DNA of 64,000 bases from contig OY282444.1 of NCBI GenBank assembly GCA_958296125.1, positions 4,945,266-5,009,265 of the forward strand, in the 5' to 3' direction. Under the pieces are notes generated by a model. It did not search any database. It was not told the DNA's origin and saw only the letters and a program-made list of their open reading frames with translations. Below, in pieces: positions 43,504 through 52,420 of this stretch (its first letter is position 1; every line of letters starts with the position of its first letter). This DNA is from an uncultured Poribacteria bacterium (GTDB taxonomy: Bacteria > Poribacteria > WGA-4E > PCPOR2b). Both the position numbers and the translations under genes were made by a program.

Positions 43504-45432
43504 ATGCTCAGAACACAACCCCCTACCAAAATCAGCAAGCGTGCGGTGTTGATTGGTGTAGTGTTGATTATTGCCAACAGCTATTGGATTGCCTATGTCG
43601 AGATGTTGTGGCATACCGCGCACCTGACGATTGTTACGCTGTCAGTCAACGTCATGTTTGCCCTATTGGCGATCACGGGCCTGAACATCGTTGTCCGTCA
43701 GATTACCCCAAGTGCCGCACTCAGTCGGCAAGACCTGCTCGTTATCTATGGGATGCTCGCTGTGGGGAGTGCCTTTTCTGGGCATGACTGTATGCCTCGC
43801 TTGATGGGACTGATTCCCTATGTCTTCCGTTTTGCAACCCCTGAAAACGATTGGGAAGCACTGCTATTTCGCCACCTGCCCCCGTGGCTCGTAGTTTCAG
43901 ATCCGAGAGCGGTCACTGACTTCTTCGAGGGGGAGGTCAATTTCTTCAGAGATGGTTACTTTCGATACTGGATCACGCCCATCCTATCGTGGTCGGTTGT
44001 CATCTTCTCATTGATGCTGACTTTTCTCTGTTTGACCTCCCTTATCAGGAGGCAGTGGGTGACACACGAAAAGCTGGCGTATCCTGTGATCCAAATCCCG
44101 CTCGAAATCACCGCGGACGACGGAGCAATCTTCAGAAACCGTCTGCTCTGGATGGGGTTTGGGATTGCCGCGGGAATCAATTTGCTCAACGGGCTTCAGT
44201 ATTTCTTCCCCGCACTGCCCTCGATTCCTGTCAAGCAATACGACCTCAACATCTACTTTACGCAGAAGCCGTGGAATGCACTCGGGAGCATGCCGTTGCG
44301 GCTTCACCCCTACATGATCGGTCTCGGTTTTATACTTCCCTTAGACCTCTCCTTCTCCTGCGCGTTTTTCTACTTAATGGGCAAGATGCAACTGTTGTAT
44401 GGGAGCATGATGGGTATCATGCACCTGCCGGGGTATCCTTTCTTCGGTGAGCAAGGCACCGGCGCACTTTTTGCCCTGCTTCTTGTCACATGCTGGAGCG
44501 GCAGGAAGCATTTCTCGCAAGTTATCTCTCGCGTTTTTCATCCAGACCGCGAGGATGAAGCAGACGAGCCACTCTCTTACCGCACAACAGTCATTACATT
44601 GTGTCTTTGCCTTTTGGTGTTTATGGGCTTCTGTGTAAAAAGCGGCATGTCGATCTGGGGGTGTATAATTTTCATTTCCATCTATCTGCTAATTGTCGTT
44701 GGATTGACGCGCATGCGAGCGGAGCTGGGACCTCCCATTCAGGCAGTCGGCTATGTCACGCCACAATACCTAACAATTTCCATGTTCGGCACACGCCGTC
44801 TCCGGGCGGGGAACCTGACGATGCTCTCCCTGCTGAATTGGTTGAGCGGCGCGAGTTACGCATCGTTTCGGACGCACCCGATGCCCGATCAGATGGAAGC
44901 CTTCAAACTCGCTGAACGCACCGGCATCAGAAACCGCACAATGCTCATCGTGTTGGTCATTGCCAGCATCGTGGGGATTGAATCGAGCCTCATCCTCTAC
45001 CCCTACACAATTTACAAGGAAGGCGTTGCAGCAGGATCAGAGCAGATTCACTCAGGTGGGGCGGAGGCATACAATTTCCTGTCCTCTTGGCTAATTAATC
45101 CCAAGCCAACGGATTGGTTGGCAATGGCAGTTCTCGGATTAGGCTTTGTCATGAACCTCGGCATTATGTTTCTACGCGCCCGATTCGTCTGGTGTCCGCT
45201 TCACCCTGCCGGCTATGTCGTCGGTGTCGCCCCTGGCACGATGAACCTCGTTTGGTTCCCCCTGCTGTTTGGGATGATTGCTAAATGGGTCATACTCAAG
45301 CATGGCGGTATCAAGGCGTATCGTCGTGGGATGCCTTTCTTTGTTGGCTTGGTGCTCGGTGAGGCGTTGATGGGGTCCTTTTGGCCCATCATGAGCCTTG
45401 TGCTACGTTCTGCGGTGTATAGCTGGATTTGA
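43504..45432 (+). CDS. Polytopic membrane protein (DUF6785/DUF6784-like)
   Basis: This 642-residue protein has about 14 hydrophobic segments and resembles a poorly characterised family of large membrane proteins often annotated DUF6785/DUF6784. Recognisable stretches are TPSAALSRQDLLVIYGMLAVGSAFSGHD and RMRAELGPPIQAVGYVTPQYL. They look like transporters, with some resemblance to oligopeptide transporters, but no substrate is known. Its ATG begins one base after the metallopeptidase stop with no separate ribosome binding site, so translation is probably coupled. A role in taking up peptides made by the peptidase is an attractive inference only. Confidence 0.7.
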   Translation: MLRTQPPTKISKRAVLIGVVLIIANSYWIAYVEMLWHTAHLTIVTLSVNVMFALLAITGLNIVVRQITPSAALSRQDLLVIYGMLAVGSAFSGHDCMPRLMGLIPYVFRFATPENDWEALLFRHLPPWLVVSDPRAVTDFFEGEVNFFRDGYFRYWITPILSWSVVIFSLMLTFLCLTSLIRRQWVTHEKLAYPVIQIPLEITADDGAIFRNRLLWMGFGIAAGINLLNGLQYFFPALPSIPVKQYDLNIYFTQKPWNALGSMPLRLHPYMIGLGFILPLDLSFSCAFFYLMGKMQLLYGSMMGIMHLPGYPFFGEQGTGALFALLLVTCWSGRKHFSQVISRVFHPDREDEADEPLSYRTTVITLCLCLLVFMGFCVKSGMSIWGCIIFISIYLLIVVGLTRMRAELGPPIQAVGYVTPQYLTISMFGTRRLRAGNLTMLSLLNWLSGASYASFRTHPMPDQMEAFKLAERTGIRNRTMLIVLVIASIVGIESSLILYPYTIYKEGVAAGSEQIHSGGAEAYNFLSSWLINPKPTDWLAMAVLGLGFVMNLGIMFLRARFVWCPLHPAGYVVGVAPGTMNLVWFPLLFGMIAKWVILKHGGIKAYRRGMPFFVGLVLGEALMGSFWPIMSLVLRSAVYSWI

Positions 45433-45644
45433 CCGCGTTTTAACCGCAACCCACCCCCTCCCCTCCAATTATTATGAGCACCCCTCACATATTTTCGACA
45501 AATTCCACGCGAAACTGTATCAAAATCGTGGTGAAAGGGCACGGTCGCTGAAAAGCTTTCCTTCACCAATATTACATATTTTATCGATTGTTTTCTATTT
45601 GTTAATAGAATGTGATGATTTTCGCCCTATTTTGAAAAAATATA

Positions 45645-45673
45645 TTGACATATTGATAATAGTATGTTATATT
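45645..45673 (+). promoter_or_regulatory. Near-perfect sigma70 promoter for the DUF2089 gene
   Basis: TTGACA (45645-45650), a 17-base spacer and TATATT (45668-45673). The -35 box is perfect and the -10 box matches 5 of 6. It lies in an AT-rich stretch (45540-45720). This is the best promoter in the window. Confidence 0.75.
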
Positions 45674-45719
45674 TTTCGTGCCGGTCTGGAAAATCAAACT
45701 ATGAAGGAGTGAGATAAAT

Positions 45720-46109
45720 TTGCGAAAAGTATTAGAAACGTGTCCAACATGCGGCGGTGAACTGACAATAACGGGTTTACACTGTCGTTCATGTCACACC
45801 AGGATTGAAAGTGAGTATTCAACCTGCCGCTTCTGTCGATTGCCACAACAGAGCTTGGATTTCATTGAAATCTTCGTCAAGAATCGGGGAAATATCAAGG
45901 AGATGGAGCGTGAGCTGGAGATCTCCTATCCGACTGTTCGTAGCCGGTTGAACGATGTGATCAAGGAGCTTGGGTATGAGGTTGAAGTAGAATCGCCTGC
46001 TTCGAGTGAGATGGCAGAGGAACGCCGTGCTATCCTCAAGCAACTCAATGCAGGGGAAATCTCCGCAGCGGAGGCGACTGAGTTGATCAATCAATTACGG
46101 GGGAAATAA
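45720..46109 (+). CDS. DUF2089 family zinc-ribbon/HTH protein
   Basis: This 129-residue protein starts at TTG 45720, ten bases after AAGGAG. It opens with a zinc ribbon (CPTCGG, CRSCHT, then CRFC), followed by a helix-turn-helix-like region (NIKEMERELEISYPTVRSRLNDVIKELG) characteristic of DUF2089, and ends in a short helical motif, AILKQLNAGEISAAEATELINQL. That motif is the same type as the one opening the downstream DUF4097 protein. It is probably a DNA-binding regulator with a strong promoter. A link with the next gene is likely. Confidence 0.8.
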   Translation: MRKVLETCPTCGGELTITGLHCRSCHTRIESEYSTCRFCRLPQQSLDFIEIFVKNRGNIKEMERELEISYPTVRSRLNDVIKELGYEVEVESPASSEMAEERRAILKQLNAGEISAAEATELINQLRGK

Positions 46110-46237
46110 CGATCGGGGTTTCGGAAGATACCCACGAAAACGTGATGCGTGAAACGTGATTAAGAATCCGCGAATCTCATCAAAATTAAACGCAAAGACG
46201 CTAAAAAGAAAAAGTATTAATGACGGAGGATATACCG

Positions 46238-47344
46238 ATGAACCAAGAAAGACTTGCAATCCTTAAAATGCTTTCAGAGGGGAAAATCAGCGCGGAGGAG
46301 GCGGAGATGCTGTTACGCGCCCTCGATGAAGCCACGGCACCAGATGAAGAAACTAATCCTGAAGATGGAAACCCCAAAGGGAGGAAGGACCTCCTGCAAG
46401 TGGCAACGGAAATCTTTCAGGAGGTTGGACGAGAGATTGAGAGTGATGTGAATAAGGCAATTAAATCGGTGCAAGGGGCAGATGTCAAAAAAATTGCCAA
46501 CGTGGTGGTTGGTCAGGTGAGGTCGTCTGTCTCTGATGCCATTGATTCCGTCTCCGATATTGCTGACATCGCCGATGAAGACCATGAAAAACGGAGCGTC
46601 AAACGGCAACTGGACGTGTTTGAGGGCACCGGCATCACCAAAATTGATGCACAAACCGCCAACGGGCGGATCACGCTCGAAGGTTCAGATCGGGATAAAG
46701 TCACTGTCCGTGCGTGGAAGGAGATTCGTGGGAGAAGGGCTGCCGCAGCGGAATTTGCTCAAGAAGTCGAAGTCTACGCGGAGCAGATTGGGGATGAACT
46801 TCGGATCTTCACCGAACACCCACCGCCCTCCAAAGGTGTCAATCTCGCTGTGCGTTATGCAATTGAGACACCGCGGGAGGTTGATGTGAATCTCCGCACT
46901 GTCAACGGTGAGATCAGAATAAATGGAATCAATGGAGCGATTGATGCGACGACTGTTAATGATGTCATAACATTGGAGGGTGAAACGGGTCCAATTCGTG
47001 CACGCTCCACTAACGGATCTATTAGAGCCAAAATCGATATGCTCAGCAACGACGCGGCGTTTTCGACAACCAATGGCTCCATAGCGATAGAGGTGCACCG
47101 TGGCGTTGCCCCTGTGACTGCATTGACAACGAACGGTTCCATCATTTTAACGCTTCCCGCAGATTTTGCCGGACAGCTCGATGCTGAAGCGCGGAGGGGG
47201 CGTGTGCATTCCGATTTCCCCATCCCCGTTGTTGGGAAGATCAGAAATCGGCTCAAGGGCGAAATTGGCGAAGGTGGCGAGGCGGTTGTCAAGTTGCGGA
47301 GTGCGAATGGGTCGATTCGTTTAAAACGGCAGGAGGAAGCGTAA
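46238..47344 (+). CDS. DUF4097 beta-repeat protein with N-terminal short helical motif
   Basis: This 368-residue protein starts at ATG 46238 (GGAGG 46225-46229, eight-base spacing) with RLAILKMLSEGKISAEEAEMLLRAL, a short helical (SHOCT-like) motif also found at the end of the upstream DUF2089 protein. A charged linker and a helical segment follow. The second half is a DUF4097-type right-handed beta repeat with regularly spaced NGxI motifs (TANGRITLEG, TVNGEIRING, STNGSIRAKI, TTNGSIAIEV, SANGSIRL). No signal peptide or membrane span is present. Such proteins are often regulated together with DUF2089 and envelope stress genes, but the function is unknown. Confidence 0.78.
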   Translation: MNQERLAILKMLSEGKISAEEAEMLLRALDEATAPDEETNPEDGNPKGRKDLLQVATEIFQEVGREIESDVNKAIKSVQGADVKKIANVVVGQVRSSVSDAIDSVSDIADIADEDHEKRSVKRQLDVFEGTGITKIDAQTANGRITLEGSDRDKVTVRAWKEIRGRRAAAAEFAQEVEVYAEQIGDELRIFTEHPPPSKGVNLAVRYAIETPREVDVNLRTVNGEIRINGINGAIDATTVNDVITLEGETGPIRARSTNGSIRAKIDMLSNDAAFSTTNGSIAIEVHRGVAPVTALTTNGSIILTLPADFAGQLDAEARRGRVHSDFPIPVVGKIRNRLKGEIGEGGEAVVKLRSANGSIRLKRQEEA

Positions 47345-47546
47345 CTGCCTACCTTGTTGAGGACATCGCCGTTGATGTAGATGCTCGGGCAAGCGAAAGT
47401 AGTTTGTTCGTGGGTTCATTGGTTCATTGGTTTAAGAGGTCTATGAACCAGTGGATAAATGAACTCTGAATCAACCGATCGTCGAGTATGGAAACTCAAC
47501 CTACAGATCACTACAGGTTACGGCACGACGGAGTATACCTACTACT
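47345..47546. repeat. Intergenic repeats between convergent genes
   Basis: GGTTCATTGGTTCATTGGTT (from 47416) and TTACGGCACGACGGAGTATA (about 47519) with CCTACTAC after it are copies of dispersed repeats. No gene is supported. Confidence 0.5.
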
Positions 47547-48254
47547 TTAGATTGTGCCATCCTGTGGTTTGTAGCCGAGGATTTCGCAGGTGTGCGAGAT
47601 GTCGAGTCGTGGGTTTTTATGGCGGCTCTGCCCGTGCACAACTGCAAAGTCAATCCCTTCAACATCAATACACCGTCCGATCAGTTGTGCCAGATCTCGT
47701 TGGCTGATCCAGCCCTCTGTTAGGTCGCCTTGATTTCGGTTTGGTTCACCGTCTCGCTTAATGCCGCCGATTCGGATTGCGATTGAGGACAGCCCGGCGT
47801 GTGCGAAACAGCGTCCCAACGCCTCTCCGAAGCATTTGGTTACGCCGTAGACATTGGGTGGGTTCACCGGCATATCCCAAGTGACAGAACGGTCCGGCGG
47901 ATAGGCTAACATCGCGTTGATGCTGCTGGCAAAGACGACGCGCTCACAGCCTTGGTCTTTTGCCGCTTGAAAAACGTTATAGGTGCCGATGATGTTCAGT
48001 GACAGCAGGGTTTCGTAGAAGTCCGCCATTGGACTGCGATCCGCGGCGAGGTGGACAACTGTATCCATCCCCTCGCAGGCCCGCTGCATCTGGTCAAGGT
48101 CAGCGATGTCTGCCTTCATAACTTCATGCCCTTGTGGATGTTCGATTTCGGCGATGTCTGCTAGTCGCATGGTGTACCGATTACCGTAATTTTGACGAAT
48201 ATAGCTGCCGATGAATCCTGCTGCACCGGTAATTAAAACTCGTTTACGTGCCAT
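47547..48254 (-). CDS. NAD-dependent epimerase/dehydratase (extended SDR)
   Basis: This 235-residue protein is an extended short-chain dehydrogenase with the GAAGFIGSYI nucleotide-binding motif near residues 11-20, a VVHLAAD strand, the catalytic VYGVTK (YxxxK) near residue 137 and an ASSINA serine. It is shorter than typical sugar epimerases (about 300 residues), with the C-terminal substrate-binding part reduced, as in uronate dehydrogenase-like enzymes. It starts four bases after the mazG gene ends on the same strand, so the two form an operon. Confidence 0.85.
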   Translation of the reverse strand: MARKRVLITGAAGFIGSYIRQNYGNRYTMRLADIAEIEHPQGHEVMKADIADLDQMQRACEGMDTVVHLAADRSPMADFYETLLSLNIIGTYNVFQAAKDQGCERVVFASSINAMLAYPPDRSVTWDMPVNPPNVYGVTKCFGEALGRCFAHAGLSSIAIRIGGIKRDGEPNRNQGDLTEGWISQRDLAQLIGRCIDVEGIDFAVVHGQSRHKNPRLDISHTCEILGYKPQDGTI

Positions 48255-48258
48255 ACTC

Positions 48259-49041
48259 TTATTTCTCCTTCTGTTTTGCTTCTTCCCAGATAAGATCTAA
48301 ACCTGCTAAATCGTAGTCTTTGAACGTTTTACCGCGTTGTTCAAGGGTCTCCTCCATTTTTTGGAAGCGGTTGGTAAACTTGCGAACTGCTTGGCGCAAC
48401 GCCTCCTCTGCCTGCATATCCAAAAAACGACATAGGTTCACCACGGAAAACAGGAGATCTCCAATCTCCATCTCGATCTCCGCCGTATCCCCCTGCTTCA
48501 CGCTCGCTTGAATCTCCTCGATTTCTTCCTCTAGCTTCGGAAGGACATCGGCGACAGTGTCCCAATCAAACCCGACGCGGGCGGCTCTGTTCTGAATTTT
48601 TTGCGCTCTCAACAGGCTCGGTAGGGCTTCTGGCACCCCATCAAGGACGGATTTCCGATCTTCATAGCCTGCCTCACTTCGCTTAATCGCTTCCCAATTC
48701 TGAAGCACCGTCTCCGCATCCTTTGCATCGACATCTCCAAAGACGTGCGGGTGTCGGCGGATGAGTTTATCCGTTATTGAACGTAGGACTTCATTGATGC
48801 TGAAATCGCCTTGATCCTTTGCAATCTGTGCGTTGAGCATGACTTGCTGAAGCAGATCGCCGAGTTCTTCCTGTAGCTTATCGGGCGTTTTTGCGTCGAT
48901 TGCTTCAATCACTTCGTAGGTTTCCTCGATGAGGTCTGCCTTCAAGGTTTCGTGGGTCTGTGCCTTGTCCCATGGGCAGCCGTTTTCGCCGCGTAGGGTA
49001 GCGACAACTTGAACGAGTTGGTCAAATAGTTCTTTGTGCAT
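48259..49041 (-). CDS. mazG: Nucleoside triphosphate pyrophosphohydrolase MazG
   Basis: This 260-residue protein is a full-length two-domain MazG that hydrolyses noncanonical or excess NTPs to NMP and pyrophosphate. The first domain has GCPWDKAQTHETLKADLIEETYE with the catalytic EExxE, and the second has EEEIEEIQASV with EMEIGDLLFSVVNL. I use ATG 49041, with GGAGG upstream, instead of ATG 49203; the extra 54 residues would read through repeats. It is divergent from a second, smaller MazG-type gene at 49264. Confidence 0.9.
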   Translation of the reverse strand: MHKELFDQLVQVVATLRGENGCPWDKAQTHETLKADLIEETYEVIEAIDAKTPDKLQEELGDLLQQVMLNAQIAKDQGDFSINEVLRSITDKLIRRHPHVFGDVDAKDAETVLQNWEAIKRSEAGYEDRKSVLDGVPEALPSLLRAQKIQNRAARVGFDWDTVADVLPKLEEEIEEIQASVKQGDTAEIEMEIGDLLFSVVNLCRFLDMQAEEALRQAVRKFTNRFQKMEETLEQRGKTFKDYDLAGLDLIWEEAKQKEK

Positions 49042-49195
49042 AGATAGTAGCCTCCAAGCAGGTGAGTATAGTGTATGTTTGTTACACCTGTCAAGTTGGA
49101 AAAGCTGTTGACACCCCAACCTCTGCGTGTTATGCTTAATCGTGAAACGTGAGGAATAATGCGTAATACGTAACGGGTTTATTAGTAGAATTATA

Positions 49196-49255
49196 GTAGG
49201 CACGTTGCTTTGAATCCCGATCTATCGGGGCTCCGTATGCCTACTACTATATGGG
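49196..49255. repeat. Dispersed palindromic repeats between two MazG-type genes
   Basis: CCCGATCTATCGGGG (from about 49216) and CCGTATGCCTACTACTATAT (about 49234) match repeats at 28156-28235 and 11083-11105. They separate the divergent mazG genes. Confidence 0.6.
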
Positions 49256-49263
49256 GTGAGGGA

Positions 49264-49617
49264 ATGGAATATACACTTGAAAACTGTCAGAAACTGGTCG
49301 ATGAATGGATTAAAACAGTTGGGGTCCGTTATTTTTCCGAGTTGACGAATACTGCTATCCTGATGGAAGAGGTTGGGGAGCTGGCTCGCATCATGGCGCG
49401 CCGATATGGAGATCAGAGCTTTAAGGAATCGGATAAAGCGGTAGATCTCGCGGAAGAGATGGCGGACGTGCTGTTTGTGCTAATCTGTTTGGCGAATCAG
49501 ACCGGGGTGGACCTAGAGGACACCTTTCGGAAGTCGATCGAGAAAAAGACGAAGCGTGACCGGCAGCGGCATCAGGAGAATCCAAAATTGACCTCTATTT
49601 CTATCGCTTCGTCATAA
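49264..49617 (+). CDS. MazG-like nucleotide pyrophosphohydrolase (single domain)
   Basis: This 117-residue single-domain member of the all-alpha NTP pyrophosphohydrolase family has TAILMEEVGELARIMARRYG (EExxE) and VDLAEEMADVLFVLICLANQ, providing the metal-binding Glu and Asp residues. I use ATG 49264 because the longer N terminus is encoded by a dispersed repeat. Its last 46 bases overlap the convergent fabV gene, and the final residues (NPKLTSISIASS) may be a recently acquired tail. Two MazG-fold genes back to back are unusual. Confidence 0.82.
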   Translation: MEYTLENCQKLVDEWIKTVGVRYFSELTNTAILMEEVGELARIMARRYGDQSFKESDKAVDLAEEMADVLFVLICLANQTGVDLEDTFRKSIEKKTKRDRQRHQENPKLTSISIASS

Positions 49618-50774
49618 TCGATACCATCGACATCAAAGCCGAACAGGTTGCGGAAGCTGCACTGCAGACCGTCGTAGTTGGAGATCTCGCGGAAGTTATC
49701 GGTATTGATTTGTCCCCACCGTTCTATAATTTCGGCGGCGACATCGGCGCGGAGTTCCCGGTCATCGAGTCGGATGCGGCCCTCGGCATCGAGCGTTGGA
49801 GAGAGGTCGGGGCCCAGGTGTTCGGTGAAAAGCCGTCCCATCTGCGCGATTGGGGCTTCGTTAATTCCTTTTGCATCCATAATTTGGTTGAGGATGCTCA
49901 TGTAAAGGGGGACAACGGGGATCGCCATTGATGCCTGTGAAACGATGGCTTTGTTGACAGAGAGGTAGACGCTCCCGCCAAGTTTGTCAGCGAGCGTTTT
50001 ATCCAGCGCGTTGACGCGAGTTTCCAGATCCTCTTTCGCTTTGCCGATTGTGCCGTCACGATAGATTGCCCATGTGAGTTCGGGGCCGATGTAGGAGTAT
50101 GTTACCACCGTCGCCCCCTGGGCGAGCAGGTCTTCGGCTAACAGCGCGTCCACCCAAAATTCCAGATCTTCGCCCCCCATCACGGCAACGGTGTCGGTAA
50201 TCTCCTGATCGGACGCTGCTTCAAGGGTAACATCGGTGACCACCTCTCGATTCAAGTCGATCGTCTGGCTGGTGTAGGATTGACCGATCGGCTTCAACAC
50301 GGAATTATGCTCTGCGCCGGTGCGTGGATGAATTCGCCGTGGTGCCGCGATGCTGTAAACCACCACATCAATCTGCCCCATGCGCTGTTTGATCCGATCG
50401 ACGGTATCTCGTTTGATTTCATCTGAAAAAGCATCGCCGTTGATACTTTCAGCGAAGATGCCCTCCTGTGCTGATAGTTGATGGAAGGCGGCGGAGTTAT
50501 AGTAGCCCGCTGTAGCGGTCCGTTTTCCTGATGCCGGACGTTCATAGAAAATCCCTATCGATTTCGCGGCGTAACCCCAAGTGAGCGCGATCCGAGAGGC
50601 GAGCCCGTACCCGGTTGATGCGCCGACCACCAGCACATTAAGATCGCTCTGTTTGGTTGCAAAGTTTTCTTTGATGTGATTTACTTGGTTCTGTACATTT
50701 TGGCGACACCCGATTGGATGGGCATTCGTGCAGATAAAGCCTCGGATTCGAGGTTTAACGATTTCTACTGACAT
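49572..50774 (-). CDS. fabV: Enoyl-ACP / trans-2-enoyl-CoA reductase FabV
   Basis: This 400-residue protein is FabV, the single-protein NADH-dependent enoyl reductase of fatty acid synthesis. The IVKPRIRGFICTNAHPIGC start, the VVGASTGYGLASRIA nucleotide-binding loop and the catalytic YxxxxxxxxK (YRDGTIGKAK) are present. I chose ATG 50774 (residues VEIVKPR) because the added eight residues to 50798 have no support. The length fits the family. The 3' end overlaps the convergent MazG-like gene by 46 bases. Confidence 0.92.
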   Translation of the reverse strand: MSVEIVKPRIRGFICTNAHPIGCRQNVQNQVNHIKENFATKQSDLNVLVVGASTGYGLASRIALTWGYAAKSIGIFYERPASGKRTATAGYYNSAAFHQLSAQEGIFAESINGDAFSDEIKRDTVDRIKQRMGQIDVVVYSIAAPRRIHPRTGAEHNSVLKPIGQSYTSQTIDLNREVVTDVTLEAASDQEITDTVAVMGGEDLEFWVDALLAEDLLAQGATVVTYSYIGPELTWAIYRDGTIGKAKEDLETRVNALDKTLADKLGGSVYLSVNKAIVSQASMAIPVVPLYMSILNQIMDAKGINEAPIAQMGRLFTEHLGPDLSPTLDAEGRIRLDDRELRADVAAEIIERWGQINTDNFREISNYDGLQCSFRNLFGFDVDGIDYDEAIEIEVNFGFS

Positions 50775-50798
50775 GGTATCCTTTCTTTGTTGGTTCAT

Positions 50799-50981
50799 CG
50801 GTTTATCAAATTAGCATTTTTTTATTGCCCTTGTATTTGCAACGTGTTAAGCTTGGAAGAGCCCCCGATTGCATCCCCGATTCTATCGGGACAGGCGGGC
50901 CTGCCCTCGGAACGGACAGACCAGGGCCGTAACACTTGAAGCACTTAATATTAATCATAGTTGTCGTTAAAGGTATAAAGA
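50799..50981. repeat. Intergenic palindromic repeats
   Basis: CCCCGATTCTATCGGGACAGG (about 50876-50896) belongs to the same palindrome family as those near 28215, 49216 and 62810. It is followed by GGCGGGCCTGCC. This divergent region must carry promoters for fabV and the phosphohexomutase, but none is clear. Confidence 0.45.
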
Positions 50982-52382
50982 ATGCAGGTGGATCCGGACA
51001 TCTTCAAGGCGAATGATATTCGGGGCGTTTACCCTCAGGCGTTGAACGATGCGGTTGCCTACACGGTCGGTCGCGCCTTTGTTACGCTGCTCAAGGTGAA
51101 TAAAGTCGTTGTTGGTCGGGATATGCGTCTCTCCAGTCCGCCGATGTTCGATGCGCTAACCCAAGGGCTCATGGATGGTGGGGCGGATGTGCTCAACATC
51201 GGCATGGTCAGCACCGATCAATACTACTATGCCTGCGCCACCCTCGACCAAGCGGGAATTATGATAACAGCCTCGCACAATCCGCCGCAATACAGTGGTT
51301 TCAAGATGGTGAAGCGGATGCCCCAAATCTTGAGTGCCGATGAAGGGATTCAAGACCTACGCCGTATCATTGAAACTGACACCTTTGCACAACCGATCCG
51401 CCTCGGAAAAATCACCGAAAAGACACAGGACTTCGACCGATGTTCGCTCGCTAACGGTTTTGTCGAAAAGGTTCTGAGCCTGATCGATGTGGATGCCTTG
51501 ATGCCGCTCAAGGTCATAGCGGACACCGGCAACGGCATGGTCGGGCCCATTCTCAAACGGATTTACTCACACCTCCCCACCGTTAAGCTGACCGGCATGT
51601 ATTTGGAGCCGGATGGCAATCTGCCCAACCACGGTCTCGATCCGCTGCAACCCGAAAATCGCGCGGAGTTGCAGCGGCGGGTCGTCGCCGAAGGTGCGGA
51701 TATCGGCTTCGCATTCGATGGCGATGGCGATCGCTGCTTTGCGGTTGATGATCGTGGTGAGTTTGTCTCCAGCGACTTCATGAGCGCGCTCATTGGACAA
51801 TACCTCTTGGAAAGCAACCCCGGTGCCAAAATGGTGTATGCTCCTCGCTGTTCTCATGTGGTGCGAGATCTTATCACTGAGGCGGGGGGGCTCGCCATAG
51901 TGGAGCGGGTGGGGCATGCTTTCATGAAGCAACGGTTGGTCCAAGAGAACGCGCTCTTCGCTACTGAGGGGACGGGGCATTACTATTTCAGGGATTTCTT
52001 CTGTGCGGACTCCGGTATCTTGCCTTCCCTCATCATTATGGAGATGCTCTCCAAGAAACGCACTAAGTTATCAGATCTGCTCAAGCCGTTGGAATCAACC
52101 TACTTTATCTCCGGCGAAATTAACACACGCATCTCCGAAGACCCGAAAGCCAAGATGGGAGAAATCGCTGAAGTTTTTGGCAGAGGCGGGACCGTTGAAT
52201 GGATGGACGGCCTCTCGATTAGCTTTGACAATCCCTCTACATCGGATCACAAATGGCGACTCAACCTCCGGCCATCCAACACCGAGCCCCTGATCCGTCT
52301 CAACCTTGAAGCAACGTCAAAAGGGGTGATGGAGCAGAAACGGGACGAGGTTTTGAAGGTAATTCAAACGGAAAGCGGGTAA
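50982..52382 (+). CDS. Phosphomannomutase/phosphoglucomutase
   Basis: This 466-residue alpha-D-phosphohexomutase interconverts hexose 1- and 6-phosphates. The active-site phosphoserine loop is TASHNPPQYSGFKMV, the metal loop is FDGDGDRCF, the sugar-specificity loop is ATEGTGHYYFRD, and the phosphate-binding loop RPSNTEPLIRL comes near the end. All four domains are present and the length is normal. The product would feed GDP-mannose or UDP-glucose for cell envelope or exopolysaccharide. Confidence 0.9.
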   Translation: MQVDPDIFKANDIRGVYPQALNDAVAYTVGRAFVTLLKVNKVVVGRDMRLSSPPMFDALTQGLMDGGADVLNIGMVSTDQYYYACATLDQAGIMITASHNPPQYSGFKMVKRMPQILSADEGIQDLRRIIETDTFAQPIRLGKITEKTQDFDRCSLANGFVEKVLSLIDVDALMPLKVIADTGNGMVGPILKRIYSHLPTVKLTGMYLEPDGNLPNHGLDPLQPENRAELQRRVVAEGADIGFAFDGDGDRCFAVDDRGEFVSSDFMSALIGQYLLESNPGAKMVYAPRCSHVVRDLITEAGGLAIVERVGHAFMKQRLVQENALFATEGTGHYYFRDFFCADSGILPSLIIMEMLSKKRTKLSDLLKPLESTYFISGEINTRISEDPKAKMGEIAEVFGRGGTVEWMDGLSISFDNPSTSDHKWRLNLRPSNTEPLIRLNLEATSKGVMEQKRDEVLKVIQTESG

Positions 52383-52420
52383 TTTTGGATGTAGTATCGT
52401 GCGGAATTTTGCCCCTCGTA

